Of a stretch of DNA of 43,131 bases, positions 21,706 to 32,714 are shown piece after piece. A model generated the notes under the pieces. The model was not told the DNA's origin and searched no databases. It saw nothing but the letters and a program-made list of their open reading frames with translations. Position 1 is the stretch's first letter, and each line of letters starts with the position of its first letter. Position numbers and translations under genes: made by a program. This DNA is from Sphaeroforma sirkka (Eukaryota > Opisthokonta > Ichthyosporea > Ichthyophonida), in assembly GCA_001586965.3 (NCBI GenBank), contig LUCW03000273.1:1-43131 (forward strand). The letters run 5' to 3'.

Positions 21706-22452
21706 TTTTATATAAGATAAGAAAATCTGTTGACAGGGGAAATGTAAGACGCACTACTACGTATATATCGAAACTGATGGCGCAATGGGAACAAGCGATT
21801 GACTCGGGAGAACAACAAAAAGAAGCTTCTTTACATCAAATTATCAATTAATATGAAAAGGAGTGGGAAGTATTCCTCTTAATGACCTCGTCTAGTTTTG
21901 CCGGTGTATAGGGGATTCCATTGGCGCATCGAATGGATATAGAACATTTTCAAAGAATATATTTTTAGGGTTTTAGGGGGTTTTTTTTCTGACTTCCATA
22001 TTTTAATTCGCCCTGTCACCGCCCTGTCACAGATATCATTACGTCCGTCCCAGATGCTGATAACAATCACCTATACAGACAGCACCTATACAGACAGCAA
22101 CCTCTCCAGTGAAATGTGACACACAAACCAGTGAAAGTATGTTTTTCAGGTTGTATATCTCTGATAGTTGAGTTAGGTTAAAGACTATATTTGAGTAACG
22201 TAATGTTATGTTCATATTCAAAACTTGTGTTGCTGACATAATATGTACATTACTTGGTACAGAGACAGGCTCTTCTATCGTTGCAGACAAGGGATGCACA
22301 TCCAGCCAAATGAGAACAACAGCTAGTAACCACAACGATAATGACTACGCATCAAGGTGTGTTTTACATTTTTGAGAAGGATTGTCGTTTCTCTATAAGG
22401 TGAAACTCAATAAAGTTTTTATTGATCCCCATATTCCCAATCTACAATTAGC
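21706..22452. other. Stretch without a recognisable gene
   Basis: AT-rich sequence with trivial short repeats: GCCCTGTCAC twice near 22010-22030, and a 15-base unit CACCTATACAGACAG twice at 22069-22098. The minus-strand frame from 22335 begins with a hydrophobic stretch (MWLLAVVLIWLDV) but shows no family motif, and I do not support it as a gene. Confidence 0.4.
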
Positions 22453-22662
22453 AGTGAACTGCCTGGGAAATTAGAGCATCAAACATATCAGGCCGAAATC
22501 CATGCGGGTGCACCAATGAGGGAAAAACTGGCTGCAAACCGCAAAGCACGCCTAGCAGCCAAACGAAGCCAGATGCTTGGCAAGTCTAGAGTGTTAATGA
22601 CTAGCAAAAACAAGTTGTATCGCTCTACGTTGTTGAGAAAGAGAGCGCGACTTCTACGATAA
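22453..22662 (+). pseudogene. Lys/Arg-rich segment upstream of the C48 protease
   Basis: Follows a reasonable acceptor (CCCAATCTACAATTAGCAG, ending at 22452). It encodes a strongly basic peptide (REKLAANRKARLAAKRSQM ... LRKRARLLR) that stops at about 22662. The protease frame overlaps it from 22605 in another frame and is also basic just after (EKKRKE near 22685-22702). The two could be one protein separated by a frameshift, or by an unseen small intron. The basic stretch could bind nucleic acid or act as a nuclear signal. That reading is inferred from composition only. Confidence 0.4.
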
Positions 22663-23435
22663 GCAGTGGGAACAGTGAACATGTAGAAAAGAAGCGAAAA
22701 GAGATTATCAACGTAGATACCAATGTAGTGAAAGGTACTGTGGCAGAGTCGAAGTCATTTTATGTCGGCGGCTGGATCTTGCAGGAGAACATTGTAGTAC
22801 AATGCTGCAAACCAGGGGAGTGGATCAAAGGCTCGCTTATATCCGGGGTATTGTACCATTTATCACAATTACCCTCTCTGGCTGTCCGTTTCTGTGATGC
22901 TGATGCACACAGAGTATGGATGAAGGACTTAAACAAGTATCGTAGGGCAGAAAGTTTACGACTTAAGGGACCACCACTGGTGTCCGAAAGGATTTCTGTA
23001 TTGATCCCATGGAATCATAGCAACGCACATTGGAACTTGGCGATTGTTACATTGTATACAACTAACGCTACAGTTACTATTTTAGATGGTATGCCAAATC
23101 CTGTTAGGGCTGACGAACAATTCAATTATATAGTACGATGGATGAAATGTTACCTCACAGATAATGTTACATACAGTCTAAAATTAGGCGGTATAAACCT
23201 ACACGACAGTTTTAGCTGTGGGGTTTTGCTTTGTGCCTATGCTAGAGCAGTATCAGAAAATCCACAACTCGTGCATGATTTGGAGGCATTGTCTTCGCAC
23301 GAATATGTCACAAGCGTCCAACATGACAACAGAATTAGAAAATGGATTTTCGAAACACTATTCTCGTATATTCCTGTAAAAGAGCATCACAGACCACGTG
23401 AGTTGCGAACCAGGCAGTGGGATAAGCTTGAATGA
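22605..23435 (+). CDS. Ulp1/SENP-like (C48) cysteine protease domain protein, 5' end unclear
   Basis: The frame is open from just after a TAG at 22602-22604, with no early ATG. Counting from the GTG at 22728, residues 90-170 show the C48 layout: SVLIPWNHSNAHWNLAIV (His101), TVTILDGMPNP (Asp120) and LHDSFSCGVLLCAYA (Cys164). In Ulp1/SENP enzymes these are the catalytic His, Asp and Cys and cleave SUMO-type isopeptide or Gly-Gly bonds. The oxyanion Gln expected six residues before Cys is Leu158 here, so activity is uncertain. C48 domains are found both in host SUMO proteases and in several DNA transposon families. With mobile DNA on both sides and no full N-terminus, a transposon origin is at least as likely. 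A poly(A) signal follows the stop. Confidence 0.7.
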   Translation, partial: QKQVVSLYVVEKESATSTISSGNSEHVEKKRKEIINVDTNVVKGTVAESKSFYVGGWILQENIVVQCCKPGEWIKGSLISGVLYHLSQLPSLAVRFCDADAHRVWMKDLNKYRRAESLRLKGPPLVSERISVLIPWNHSNAHWNLAIVTLYTTNATVTILDGMPNPVRADEQFNYIVRWMKCYLTDNVTYSLKLGGINLHDSFSCGVLLCAYARAVSENPQLVHDLEALSSHEYVTSVQHDNRIRKWIFETLFSYIPVKEHHRPRELRTRQWDKLE

Positions 23436-23458
23436 ATCAGCATATATCAACAACAATC

Positions 23459-23464
23459 AATAAA
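23459..23464 (+). terminator. Poly(A) signal after the C48 protease frame
   Basis: AATAAA begins 24 bases after the TGA... stop region of the protease frame. It is the canonical eukaryotic hexamer at a plausible, though short, distance. A C-rich tract follows at about 23477-23494. Confidence 0.55.
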
Positions 23465-23602
23465 AGACAACATAACCCCCCCCACCCCCCCCCTCAACAC
23501 ATCTATTCGTAAAATAATGGATATAGCCGAAGGCTCTTTAATTTAAGTTTAAGCAAATTTTGCACGATAAAATCATTAAATGTACATAAAAAAAATGTAA
23601 TT

Positions 23603-23717
23603 GTCACTAAATGTACATTTGTACATATTTGATCCATATTTCAGTACGTTTTCATCGAGAAAAAGGGTGAATGTACATTTAGTGACTTTTCCACATGTTC
23701 AATGTACATTTAGCGAC
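23603..23717. repeat. Three copies of a 17-base AATGTACATTTAGTGAC motif
   Basis: GTCACTAAATGTACATT at 23603-23619 is the exact reverse complement of 23670-23686. A third copy with one change (AATGTACATTTAGCGAC) is at 23701-23717. TGTACATTT-like words recur around them. This could be the inner end of a small foldback element or a transposon terminal region. No target duplication was seen. Confidence 0.8.
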
Positions 23718-23779
23718 TTTGTTCGACATTAAAGGTTCCTGTCGTGTATTTTCTTCCTCATGATCCGACGATGTCTACC

Positions 23780-24400
23780 CTACCCCGTGACAAGTCTTGT
23801 CTGCACCTCGATGCGGAACTCTAGGTTGTCAGGCGACGGGGATGTGTTCGCCCGCCGTAGGCGTTGCAATCGTCGATCATATTTCTCCAACAATGATTGC
23901 TGTTGTCGAAGTAGATTCGTCAGTTGTTCTGATGTGTGACTGTCTCTATCTAGGCTATGTTGTTCCTCTTGACGACGGTGACGAGGACGCTTTCCCACCA
24001 CAGCTCTTGAGACTTCTCGAGGAGTTGTCCCTCTTGTTGTGCAGTCTGTGACGCCGAACGTGCTACTCTTAATGGTTCCGGGTTACATCGTTCCCTGTCA
24101 CTAGGAGTTGTTATCTGTCCATCACGTTGCTGTTGTGCTGTTAGAGTCCGCAGAAGTATCGTTTGATTAGTCCGATGTTCCGCCTCCAGATCGTTCGACA
24201 TGACTCCGCCAGTATCTGCGCAGTCCTGTGTACGATGTCTAAAACCTCGTTGATGGATGTCCTCTCGCTCGCGTTCTTCTGGCAAAAGACGTTGTTGTCG
24301 ACGACTCTGTCTAAAGTTGGTCGTGGTGCCCTGAGCTATGTTTGTCGAGAAATAAAAGATGTGACGCTATGTTTCTTTGTCTCTCCTCTGTCTTAAGTAG
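23780..24400 (-). mobile_element. Chromovirus gag-like fossil
   Basis: Minus-strand remnant whose peptide KRPRHRRQEEQ...EQLTNLLRQQQSLLEKYDRRLQRL parallels the gag start of the large units (KRKRHRNR...KLTELMTQQQSLFEKYEQRLQRI). Only the N-terminal part of gag is recognisable. It is broken, with at least two interruptions, and is more diverged than the two large units, hence older. It may belong with the integrase fragment at 19963-21489, but nothing joins them directly. Confidence 0.7.
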
Positions 24401-25960
24401 TCAACTGTCTGGTCGTGCCATCGCCTTTGGATGAACTGAAGCTACGTTGGCAATTCATACATCGTCGTCGCCTTGCTCTATTTCGTGATGTTGGCGCATC
24501 GACGATGTTCCTTCATAAGCAATCTTGCCTTAAGCTAAAACCGAGCATCGTTGTGGTTGCTCTCTACTCTCCAGCTAACCCCTTCTCTTGGTCAACGTGT
24601 CACTACTCTCCCGGTAACTCCTTAATCTCGACGATCCTCTTCCATCTCATCTGTGCACATGTTCGTTACTCCCCCCGAAGTTCATCTAGTCCCCCAATGA
24701 CTGTCGCCTTTAACCTTTCTAACTAGTTTGTTGGATCGCTGATATCATACGTCGTTCTTGCTTGGAACTTCTGGACATACACGAACACTTGTCGCCGCCA
24801 ACTTGATCGGGTGATACACACACATTGATATTGCTTCATGTTCACGTAAACATTGTCACTTGCTTGCATGTTCACCATTCCTGGTACTGAATTTTCTCAC
24901 AATGTCGTGTTCTATACTGGTGTATACTGTTACTGTGTGTGCATTTTAATTCCTGTCTGTTTAACACTTGCTGTATATGAACACACCTCCGTGTTACCAT
25001 CTTTGCATGTTATATCTATTACAGTGACTCTTACACTTTCACTCCGAACATTTCCTATTCTAACACACTATTTCTTATTGAACCAGGTTACTTGAGTACT
25101 ATACATAGCACATCCAGCATTCATATCACTACGTGACGTCACCTTACGTACCTGATTGGTATGTATACCTTGTTGCAATGATGATCTTCCGACATTTACA
25201 CCTACCTGTTTGTTTCTTATATATGCTTCACTTAATCTTCTGTAATCTACTATCATTCTTCCTTGTCCTCTTCAATCTTACTAGTGTGACACTCGGCTCT
25301 AGCGAAGGTGTTGGTGCCCATAACGGTGCGTGTTCTTTTTGATGTGGTGTGGTTCGGGTTGTCCATGTCGATGTGAATGCATAATCTCTTTGGTTTTGAT
25401 CTATCATATCACTTCTCCTGGTTCGATTTACTACCGTAATATCTTCGGTGTTAATACGTGGTAACCTTTGGCTGTTAACAAATCTGTATCTACTCTCTAT
25501 CCGCTCTGTTCTCTCATTCAAGCGGTCCACCTGTCGACGAGCATGTGTCCGAAGTCTACAATTGTGTCGACCCATGCGTTTGGCTTACCTCTGGATTTCC
25601 GATGCTTATCTATTCGCCTCCGCCTCTGACGCACTACTGCTGTTTGGTAGAAGTGCTGGCATGCTATCGCTAGTATCACCACAAATAAAGCCACTATCTG
25701 TGCCATCTACTAACGGTTGTCGATTCTTAGGCCCTGTCTTAATTTGGATGTAGATTATATAAACCAGTAATATTACATATTTTAAACAACAGCGTATCAT
25801 GATTCATTTATTCCTTTGCCACGTCCAAAACAATATGAGTTTCTCCGACAAATGACTCACAAAACCAATGGCTACGCGTCCCCTGGACGGGGATGGCACC
25901 GGCGAATGCGTTTTTATACATCATGACTTAGTTTGTTCGCTCGTAGCTATGTATATAAAT
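24401..25960 (-). other. Pyrimidine-rich stretch, probably leader of the gag-like fossil
   Basis: Lies where a chromovirus 5' non-coding region would be and has the same C/T-rich plus-strand composition as 6840-7900. A minus-strand frame at 25518-25706 starts with a hydrophobic segment (MAQIVALFVVILAIACQHF) followed by Arg-rich residues. I see no family match and do not support it as a gene. Confidence 0.4.
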
Positions 25961-25969
25961 TGAAAAATT

Positions 25970-26145
25970 AAATGCGCTCGCTTTGCTCGCTACTTGTGTA
26001 TCGATAATTTAAAATGGTATTATTTAAATATTGAAATTTTGAAATCGCTCGCTTCGCTCGCTACTTGTGTACCAATAATTTAAAATGGTATTATTTAAAT
26101 ATTGATATTTTGAAATCACTCGCTTCGCTCGCTACTTCTGTAATA
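25970..26145. repeat. Tandem repeat, about 72-base unit, 2.5 copies
   Basis: Each unit has a GC-rich block CGCTCGCTTCGCTCGCTACT, itself an internal GCTCGCTT/CGCTCGCT duplication. An AT-rich block AATTTAAAATGGTATTATTT then AAATATTGA follows. The blocks recur near 25974, 26044 and 26117, the last copy being cut short. Sharp alternation of base composition, no coding sense. Confidence 0.85.
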
Positions 26146-27299
26146 TTTTTGAATTTTTGAATTTTTTTAATTGTCATAGTTAGCCTGTCAGTTTACTGCA
26201 TTCAGTGTATTTATAATATAAATTTAAAATATCGCCAAAAATATGAATTCGCTGGTTAATATATATATATATATATATATTTTAATTATCATATTTAGCT
26301 TGATATTATACATACTGCGGGAAGACCCCACCCCCTCCTCCCTTTTTTAAATTATGTTCAGTGGTTATTCAATTATTTACAAGCAAAAGGAAATCATAGC
26401 TTTTCGACACAACCCTCTCTTTCAATTCTTGACAATTTAACAATTATAATTAAGCACAAATTGACCAGTGCCAGCCAAGAATATGACGAGTCGTCACATT
26501 TATATCAAATTGGCCCAGAGCCCATGTATTTTTAAAAAAATAAATAAAAAGGGGTCTGTACTGAACGTAGGTGCAAATCGGTATGGTCCCTGAGGACACT
26601 TACCATTTATTTTTTAGTTCGTGTGATCTTATTGGCTGAACGAGCCATAATTAGGATTTTTTTTTACAAACCAAGAGTATGTCCGAATAAATTTCGGGCT
26701 TATTTCTTAATCCCTATCCAAAACATGAAAACTGGAAAATTATATTGCATAAAATTGTAGACTGATTCAGTTTACACATTTAATTTTTTTCCATAATATA
26801 TTAGTTTCGGCATGTGTTACAGTCCTTTCGACCATAAATACAAAATGAACATCGACAAAGGCTATCGGCGCACGCCTGTCGACAGACCAATGGACGACGT
26901 ATGGTACAAGCGAGACATTTGTTGCGCTCGTTGTATGCTTCCTGTGGTACGATTGAAGAGTCCTCCGCTTGCATAAAGTGTAGATAGAAGTGGCACACCT
27001 TGTGCCATCCTCCATGTGGCGTTTCTGATTAATTTAGGTATCATGGAGGACCCAATAATACATGGTACGGAATGAAGCGTGGATGCGGTTTCGCCTTCTA
27101 ACGAAGTAAGCAATGCAAGGGCTGTACATGTATCAAGCGAGGTCTAGATTTTGAAGAATAATAATTACGTTCGAAATAAATAAAAAATCTAGATTTAATT
27201 CTGCTAAGTCTGTGTCTGCAAAGTCTGTCTTTATTCTAAATCAGACAAATCATCAGATTCAGATGTTTCACTATCACCATCTTCATTTACAGGCTAGCC
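26146..27299. other. AT-rich stretch, no supported gene
   Basis: Contains a pure (TA)n run at 26262-26281 and homopolymer-rich DNA. On the minus strand at 26801-26998 a short frame is cysteine-rich (CLACTIRR, then CRQACADSLCRCSFC, then CNTC). The spacing CX2C-X7-CX3C-X4-CXCX2C resembles a small zinc-binding module. It could be debris of the transposase-like remnant next door, but I cannot place it. Confidence 0.4.
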
Positions 27300-28310
27300 A
27301 GTACTGAGTGTTGTTTTGTATGCTGCTATGTCGTCATCGTACTCTGGATCATGGAATAGATCAAAGCAAGTCTGGCTCTTCCCCTGCGTTACTTTGGTGC
27401 ACAATCGAATTTGACATTACATTTTTGAATAGTATGACTTCCACAACCATACACACTGCATATGCGATAGTTTTTATGGTTCATGACGCCATGCTTCCGT
27501 GTCGTCGCTGCGTCTAACACTCCAATCATGCCCACACTATGATCACCTGCGCCAATCCGTATTGCGTTTAAAAGCTCGTTCTTACAAAACAATAGACTAA
27601 GTCGGTAAACCTTTAAACGTGACACACGTTCTGTAACTTTCGTGGCTGCAATATCCACAGGAGGACCTCTCACTACTCTTAGACCCTGGGACGCGCTACT
27701 TTCTTCTCGTTCAAGAGCGACCATGACCTCTTCATGCCGGAGCTTTGACTTTACAGCTTTACCTATCAGACTAGCGCATACTTTTTCAACTTTAGCTTCC
27801 AAGTCCCACTCATCACTATCACTATATATCCACTGGATACGGGTGGCAATGAATGCATTAATGAAAAGCTGCTCAAATACACGTGTTACCAATCTTTGCT
27901 GAAATTTCGTCGCATTGTTGGTAGCACATAGTACTTATGTATATTGTGTACTTTTGTCCACTTCCGGTTTTATGATACTATAGACTTCTGCTACCCCGGA
28001 CTTGATATTTCGTAGTGTATACAATGATTCTGTAGTCTTCACATTCTCAGGAATCGCCTCTTATACGGGGAGATGAGATGTAACGATCATCTTGTCATGC
28101 TCCGAATAGATATATGGACACTCTTTGCCAGAATATGCCCACTCAAGAACTGCCTTGTATCTATACAATGCACTATAATACGCACTACGTCCTTCTTTTG
28201 GCACATTGATCAGCCATCCGAGTGTACCAGTGATCATTAGTTGCCTCAATTGAATCACTCGTTGCTCCTCTGTGAACACGACAGAGGAGTAACTTTATGT
28301 GTCAGCATCG
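27300..28310 (-). pseudogene. Decayed DNA-transposase-like remnant, possibly piggyBac type
   Basis: Minus-strand coding debris in several frames. One stretch (27389-27892) ends NYRICSVYGCGSHTIQKC then NVKFDCAPK, stop. A shifted frame continues GKSQTCFDLFHDPEYDDDIAAYK to about 27292. The arrangement C-X4-C-X7-C-X5-C then CF-X2-FH resembles the C-terminal cysteine-rich zinc module of piggyBac transposases (CF..FH ending). Upstream, 28061-28279 encodes RYKAVLEWAYSGKECPY and similar in another frame. At least two frameshifts and one stop separate the pieces. The DDD catalytic core is not recognisable, so the family call is tentative. Confidence 0.35.
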
Positions 28311-29186
28311 TTTCGATGCGCACTATATCCTTTGTTCTACTTAAACCTATCTCATAAGGCCAAAATAATGTATTAGACACAATCTCAGACGTAGGACGTG
28401 GTCGCTGAACAAATACGCATGTATTCTTTTAGTGCAGATGCATTCGGATAATTCACACGCATAAATCGTAAAATGTCACATGGAGTTTTGTGGGCTTACT
28501 TCTTCCTAGGCATTTGACGAACAGCAAATGCATGTAGTTGTGATTCAGTAGAGACAGTACTCAATGGGGGTTTTAACACACTTGAGGCTGCCACAATCAC
28601 CCATACCTGGGTGATCAGGTATGCGAAACTCAACCGGGTATTTGTTAGACTGCTCCGAGCTCACACCTATAAGAGGAAATTCCTTCCACATTGTACTGTG
28701 TATTATAATTAGTCCAGCAAACCCTCTATTTGTAAACTGCTATGGATATCTCTATGTTTTAAACTATGTTATATAAACTAAAATACAATTTAAGTCAGTT
28801 AGGATTTAGCAGTGGTAGCTTGTGTAAGAATGATCGGGACTGCCTATTGGTAAGAGCATTAATATCCTCGATCACACAGGCCGTACCTCTAGCTGTTATT
28901 TATTAAATAATTTTCACTAAAAGTACTAAGTGTTCATGACCACATGCCTGATTTGTAGATAGGGTTTAGGGTTTGTCAAGTTAATACATTGGCTATTATA
29001 AATAAACTTCCATCTGAAGAAAATTTAAATCCAGAAGAAGACTAATTGAATTTTGGAGATTGGCGGTAGGTCCAAAACCTGTAAGTAGTAGTTCAGAGAT
29101 TATAAAATTTAGTTTATAATATCCTACATCTACTATCGTCTCAAATAGGTCCAAGTAAATGAGTCATACCAAATACTCAGGTCATT
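28311..29186. other. AT-rich stretch without a recognisable gene
   Basis: No open frame, motif or repeat that I can support. A near-palindromic TACCTGGGTGATCAGGTA occurs around 28604-28621 and may be chance. Confidence 0.4.
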
Positions 29187-30540
29187 GGAGCCATCAAAGT
29201 GAATTTAGAACACTTAGGAAATTTTGGAAAAAGAATTTGTATTAAATTATTATAAATACAAATAAAAACCAATATGTTACCTCATTTGATCTTGATGTTT
29301 TAGACTGACCGGTGGCCGTATTTCTACATAGCCCCAAGTAGCGTTTTAGACTACGGACGTACATGAAGGTACGATCTAGTTCGTAAAGCGAAAACCAAAG
29401 TAAACCGATTTCGGTCATGGCTTATCGAGTAAGTCTGTGCCTATATGTACGAGTTTAAGACTCATGTTGTACTCTATGTCGTTTAGTATTTGGTCCAGTA
29501 ACCATTTCCGATGTAGACGCCTTACGTTTATTACTTGGTAAGGTAATAGCCAAAGGTTGTTCTTCATTAGTAAGTAAGTTCGAAGAATTTTCTACTCTGT
29601 TGGTAATCAAATCAGAAAGCTTAGTCACATAGAAAGTAGGTGGCAAATAGGGAATTCAAATCCATCCGGGTCTGTAGTCACCTGAGGAAACCCTTCCCGT
29701 TTATCTCGTGTGTTCTTTGTAAACGCTTATTCCATTTCTTATTAAAAGTACGAAGGAAGTCGCAAGATTCACGAAACGCATCGGAGGTTAGCCAAGCTAC
29801 TGTTCCATCCATAAAACGGGTTTTGTAGTAAATGTAACCGTCTTCAAATATTTTGTCAGGCTATTGGAGCCATCAAAGTGAATTTACAACAATTTGGAAA
29901 TATTGGAAAAAGAATTTGTAATATATTTTTATAAATACAACTAAAAACCAATATGTTATCTCATTTGATCTTGATGTTTTAGACTGACCGGTGGCCGTAT
30001 TTCTACATAGCCCCAGTAGCGTTTTAGACTACGGACGTACATGAAGGTACGATCTAGTTCGTAAAGCGAAAATCAAAGTAAACCGATTTCGGTCATGGCT
30101 TATCGAGTAAGTCTGTGCCTATATGTACGAGTTTAAGACTCATGTTGTACTCTATGTCGTTTAGTATTTGGTCCAGTAACCATTTCCGATGTAGACGCCT
30201 TACGTTTAGTACTTGGTAAGGCAATAGCCAAAGGCTGTTCTTCATTAGTAAGTAAGTTCGAAGAATTTTCTACTCTGTTGGTAATCAAATCAGAAAGCTT
30301 AGTCACATAGGAAGTAGGTGGCAAACAGGGAATTTCAAATCCATCCGGGTCTGTAGTCACCTGAGGAAACCCTTTCCGTTTATCTCGTGTGTTCTTATGT
30401 AAACGCTTATTCCATTTCTTATTAAAAATACGAAGGAAGTCGCGAGATTCACGATACGCATCGGAGGTTAGCCAAGCTATTGTTCCATCCATAAAACGGG
30501 TTTTGTAGTAAGTGTAACCGTCTTTGGATGTTTTGTCAAT
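29187..30540. repeat. Tandem duplication of about 0.68 kb in the gypsy 3' end
   Basis: Both copies begin ATTGGAGCCATCAAAGTGAA, near 29187 and 29864. Both include GACCGGTGGCCGTATTTCTA and end at the equivalent point of the integrase tail, where the second runs on into the rest of the integrase (beyond 30540). Differences are scattered substitutions and small length changes, more than between the two large chromovirus units. Confidence 0.85.
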
Positions 30541-31025
30541 TATATCTTCGACTTTTGGCTCCATAACTGGGACATTAGAATCAAATGAGCGAGCGAATGA
30601 GAGTTCGGAGGTAGAGATACGGTGAGTGCCTAGATTATTTACGCTAGTACCATTTATGTTATTCACTTCGTAAGTATTACTCTTCTCATCATGGTAGGAA
30701 ATAACAAAAGGTCCGATTGTCTTCGAAGAGAGTTCGGTAACGTTGACATTGCGATTTATAATGTTAACATAATCGCCAACTTTGAACTGAACAATGTTCT
30801 TAGTGTTATTCCATCGTTCGTACGCTTTAAGTAGGACACGATTTTGTGCTAGAGTAAACAGGGGTAAACAACGTTCTGCATATGCTCGATCTTTTATAGC
30901 CACGGAGTAACGTGCTTATCGGGCGCAGGTTTGTCAAACGTTGCTTGTAATTCACTATAGCGGCCAAAGAAATAGTGAAATGGGAGTGTTCCAGTTTGAG
31001 GATTCATGCAGTTATTCATTTTAGT

Positions 31026-31027
<2 letters not shown>

Positions 31028-31059
<32 letters not shown>
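31028..31059. repeat. (TA)n microsatellite
   Basis: Pure TA dinucleotide run inside the gypsy integrase fragment. Confidence 0.95.
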
Positions 31060-31062
<3 letters not shown>

Positions 31063-31129
31063 GTGTGTGTGAATTCGAGACACAAAAACTTCCAGAAGAA
31101 AAAGAGAACTTTTTGTATCACGGGCGATA

Positions 31130-32714
31130 ACTAGAACACAACTGATCAAACGAGTCAGCGAATGAACAGTCAAAGAAAAGGTGCCTTAGTATGGCGACAG
31201 TAGCAGCTGCTGGCGCTGCATTTATTCTACTAATTTTCGTTCCAACCTTCCAGATTTTGTTAATACCTCTCAGACTAGGTGCAACTGTGTAGTTAGTCTT
31301 GGGATGTGCCGTCCATCGTGTAGGTGTGCGGATGAATCACCCCTTATCGCTCACTATCGAGATAGTACTCTAGCTGCCAACGCATGCGAGTTTTGTGACA
31401 CCACTCGGTCACACTTACGGCTCCCTGAATTTTGAGCCAGAGCGAACGTACACAGATGCGATACTGATGAGCATGACATTTTAAATCAAAACAGGCATTC
31501 GACGGAATGATTACGACCCCAAACAAACTCCGAGAGTAGCTGAAGATCGAGGAGAAAGGCGAACTTCAGCCACTGTCGATGTGTGCAACGTTGAGGATTC
31601 GTCATGATAATTGTGCACGTTGAAGATGCTAGACCATGAATGAGGATATCTTGTCCCTTTGAATCACATTTTACCATAAACCTGAAATGTTCTACCGCAT
31701 GGATTGTTGATGAGAAGCATGCCAATCCGCGCCACATATCCTAAAAATGATTGATGTGTGATGGGCACATCGACTCTAGTGGTCCATCAATAATCGCTTT
31801 CAAAAAGTACAAGTATGTCACGTGACTACCAGACACGTATGCGTAGAAATATCTCCTTGCAATACGAAAGGTCCAGGCGCATACGAACAATAGTCTCGTA
31901 GGCTGGGCTAAGTGCTGAACTGGAATGGGGTTATTGGCGCGGAGACTCAGCACATATTGGTAAAGAGAACCCCGAGTTTCGGTTCGACATCCTTCTGCAG
32001 AATCCAAACTACGAATATGCAAGTATGGCGCGATCCACCAGGCTCAGGCAGAGCAATTTCGCTTAGATACGGATACATCGGCCCACTTTAGAGGTGCAAA
32101 GTTTCATGTGACAACTTGCTTGGACTTATTAGGGACCACCTGCTCAGCATCACATACCGGTTCTTAAAGAGTGAAACTAGCCCGGGTTGTGACAACATTG
32201 ATCCTTATTGCCATGTGCCTCGCACATTCAAATCATCGACAGCATCATGGTTTCCGCATAATCGGGGGTGAGCGGCGCCATCTGATCTCGTTTCGGCGCT
32301 TTGTTTGGGGGACTGTTTGATAGGTCTGTTTCGCCGGAGCGATGTCGCGACGAGTTCTTTCGCCGAAACTTCATACTGTGGGTGTGATCGTGTTTTAGAT
32401 GATTTAGCTATTCGTAGTTCGTCTACACTTAGGGCAATACCAGAACTAAAACCCGCAACTAAAATATGAACCAAGACAGAGGCTTAGTGGCGAACCCCCA
32501 TCCCAATTTAGTCTTTTCAGCCGAAAGTGAATCTGCTGAATAGAATGTACACGGTTGTCTATGTAGAATAACAAGATAGCCGATCTGAACACAGAGGCGG
32601 CTTAAAGAGGGACTGAATACTAAGTAGGACAAATTTAGCCCTGCATGTACGTCATTCGTTCACGCCGTTCCGAGATGTTGAGCAAACATTTCACTATCAC
32701 AGATGCCACAGTGA
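31130..32714 (-). other. Unrecognised minus-strand coding-like stretch downstream of the FIP200/ATG11 gene
   Basis: Four adjoining minus-strand open frames (32205-32474, 31741-32022, 31486-31737, 31344-31526) follow each other in different frames and look more protein-like than the other strand. Examples are SLYQYVLSLRANNPIPVQHL and RICVRSLWLKIQGAVSVTEW. No motif is recognised. It may be a decayed gene or exons of one. The 300 bases directly after the host gene stop (32714 leftwards) hold no obvious AATAAA on the minus strand. Confidence 0.25.

Larger units (their letters stand above)
29187..31121 (-). mobile_element. 3' end of a second Ty3/gypsy family (integrase C-terminus, chromodomain-like)
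   Basis: Minus-strand gypsy fragment unlike the large chromoviruses. It has the end of the integrase core (TGTLPFHYFFGRYSEL near 30960-31000) and the post-core segment (AERCLPLFTLAQNRVLLKAY). A GPY/F-type module follows (VGDYVNIINR ... TIGPFVISYH), then a chromodomain-like fold (VEDIIDKTSKDG, YYKTRFMDGTIAWL). The 3' part is duplicated in tandem: 29187-29863 and 29864-30540. A (TA)n run sits at 31028-31059. It is broken, with about two interruptions, and lacks gag to RNase H. Moderately old by the divergence of the duplicated copies. Confidence 0.8.

Noticed and set aside
22039-22335. Minus-strand frame with a hydrophobic start (MWLLAVVLIWLDV)
   Set aside because: No family motif, no neighbouring exon or promoter support, and in AT-rich sequence such frames arise by chance.
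25518-25706. Possible single-pass membrane protein (MAQIVALFVVILAIACQ) upstream of the gag-like fossil
   Set aside because: Too short, not shared with the large units and without a recognisable envelope motif. I do not call it an envelope gene.
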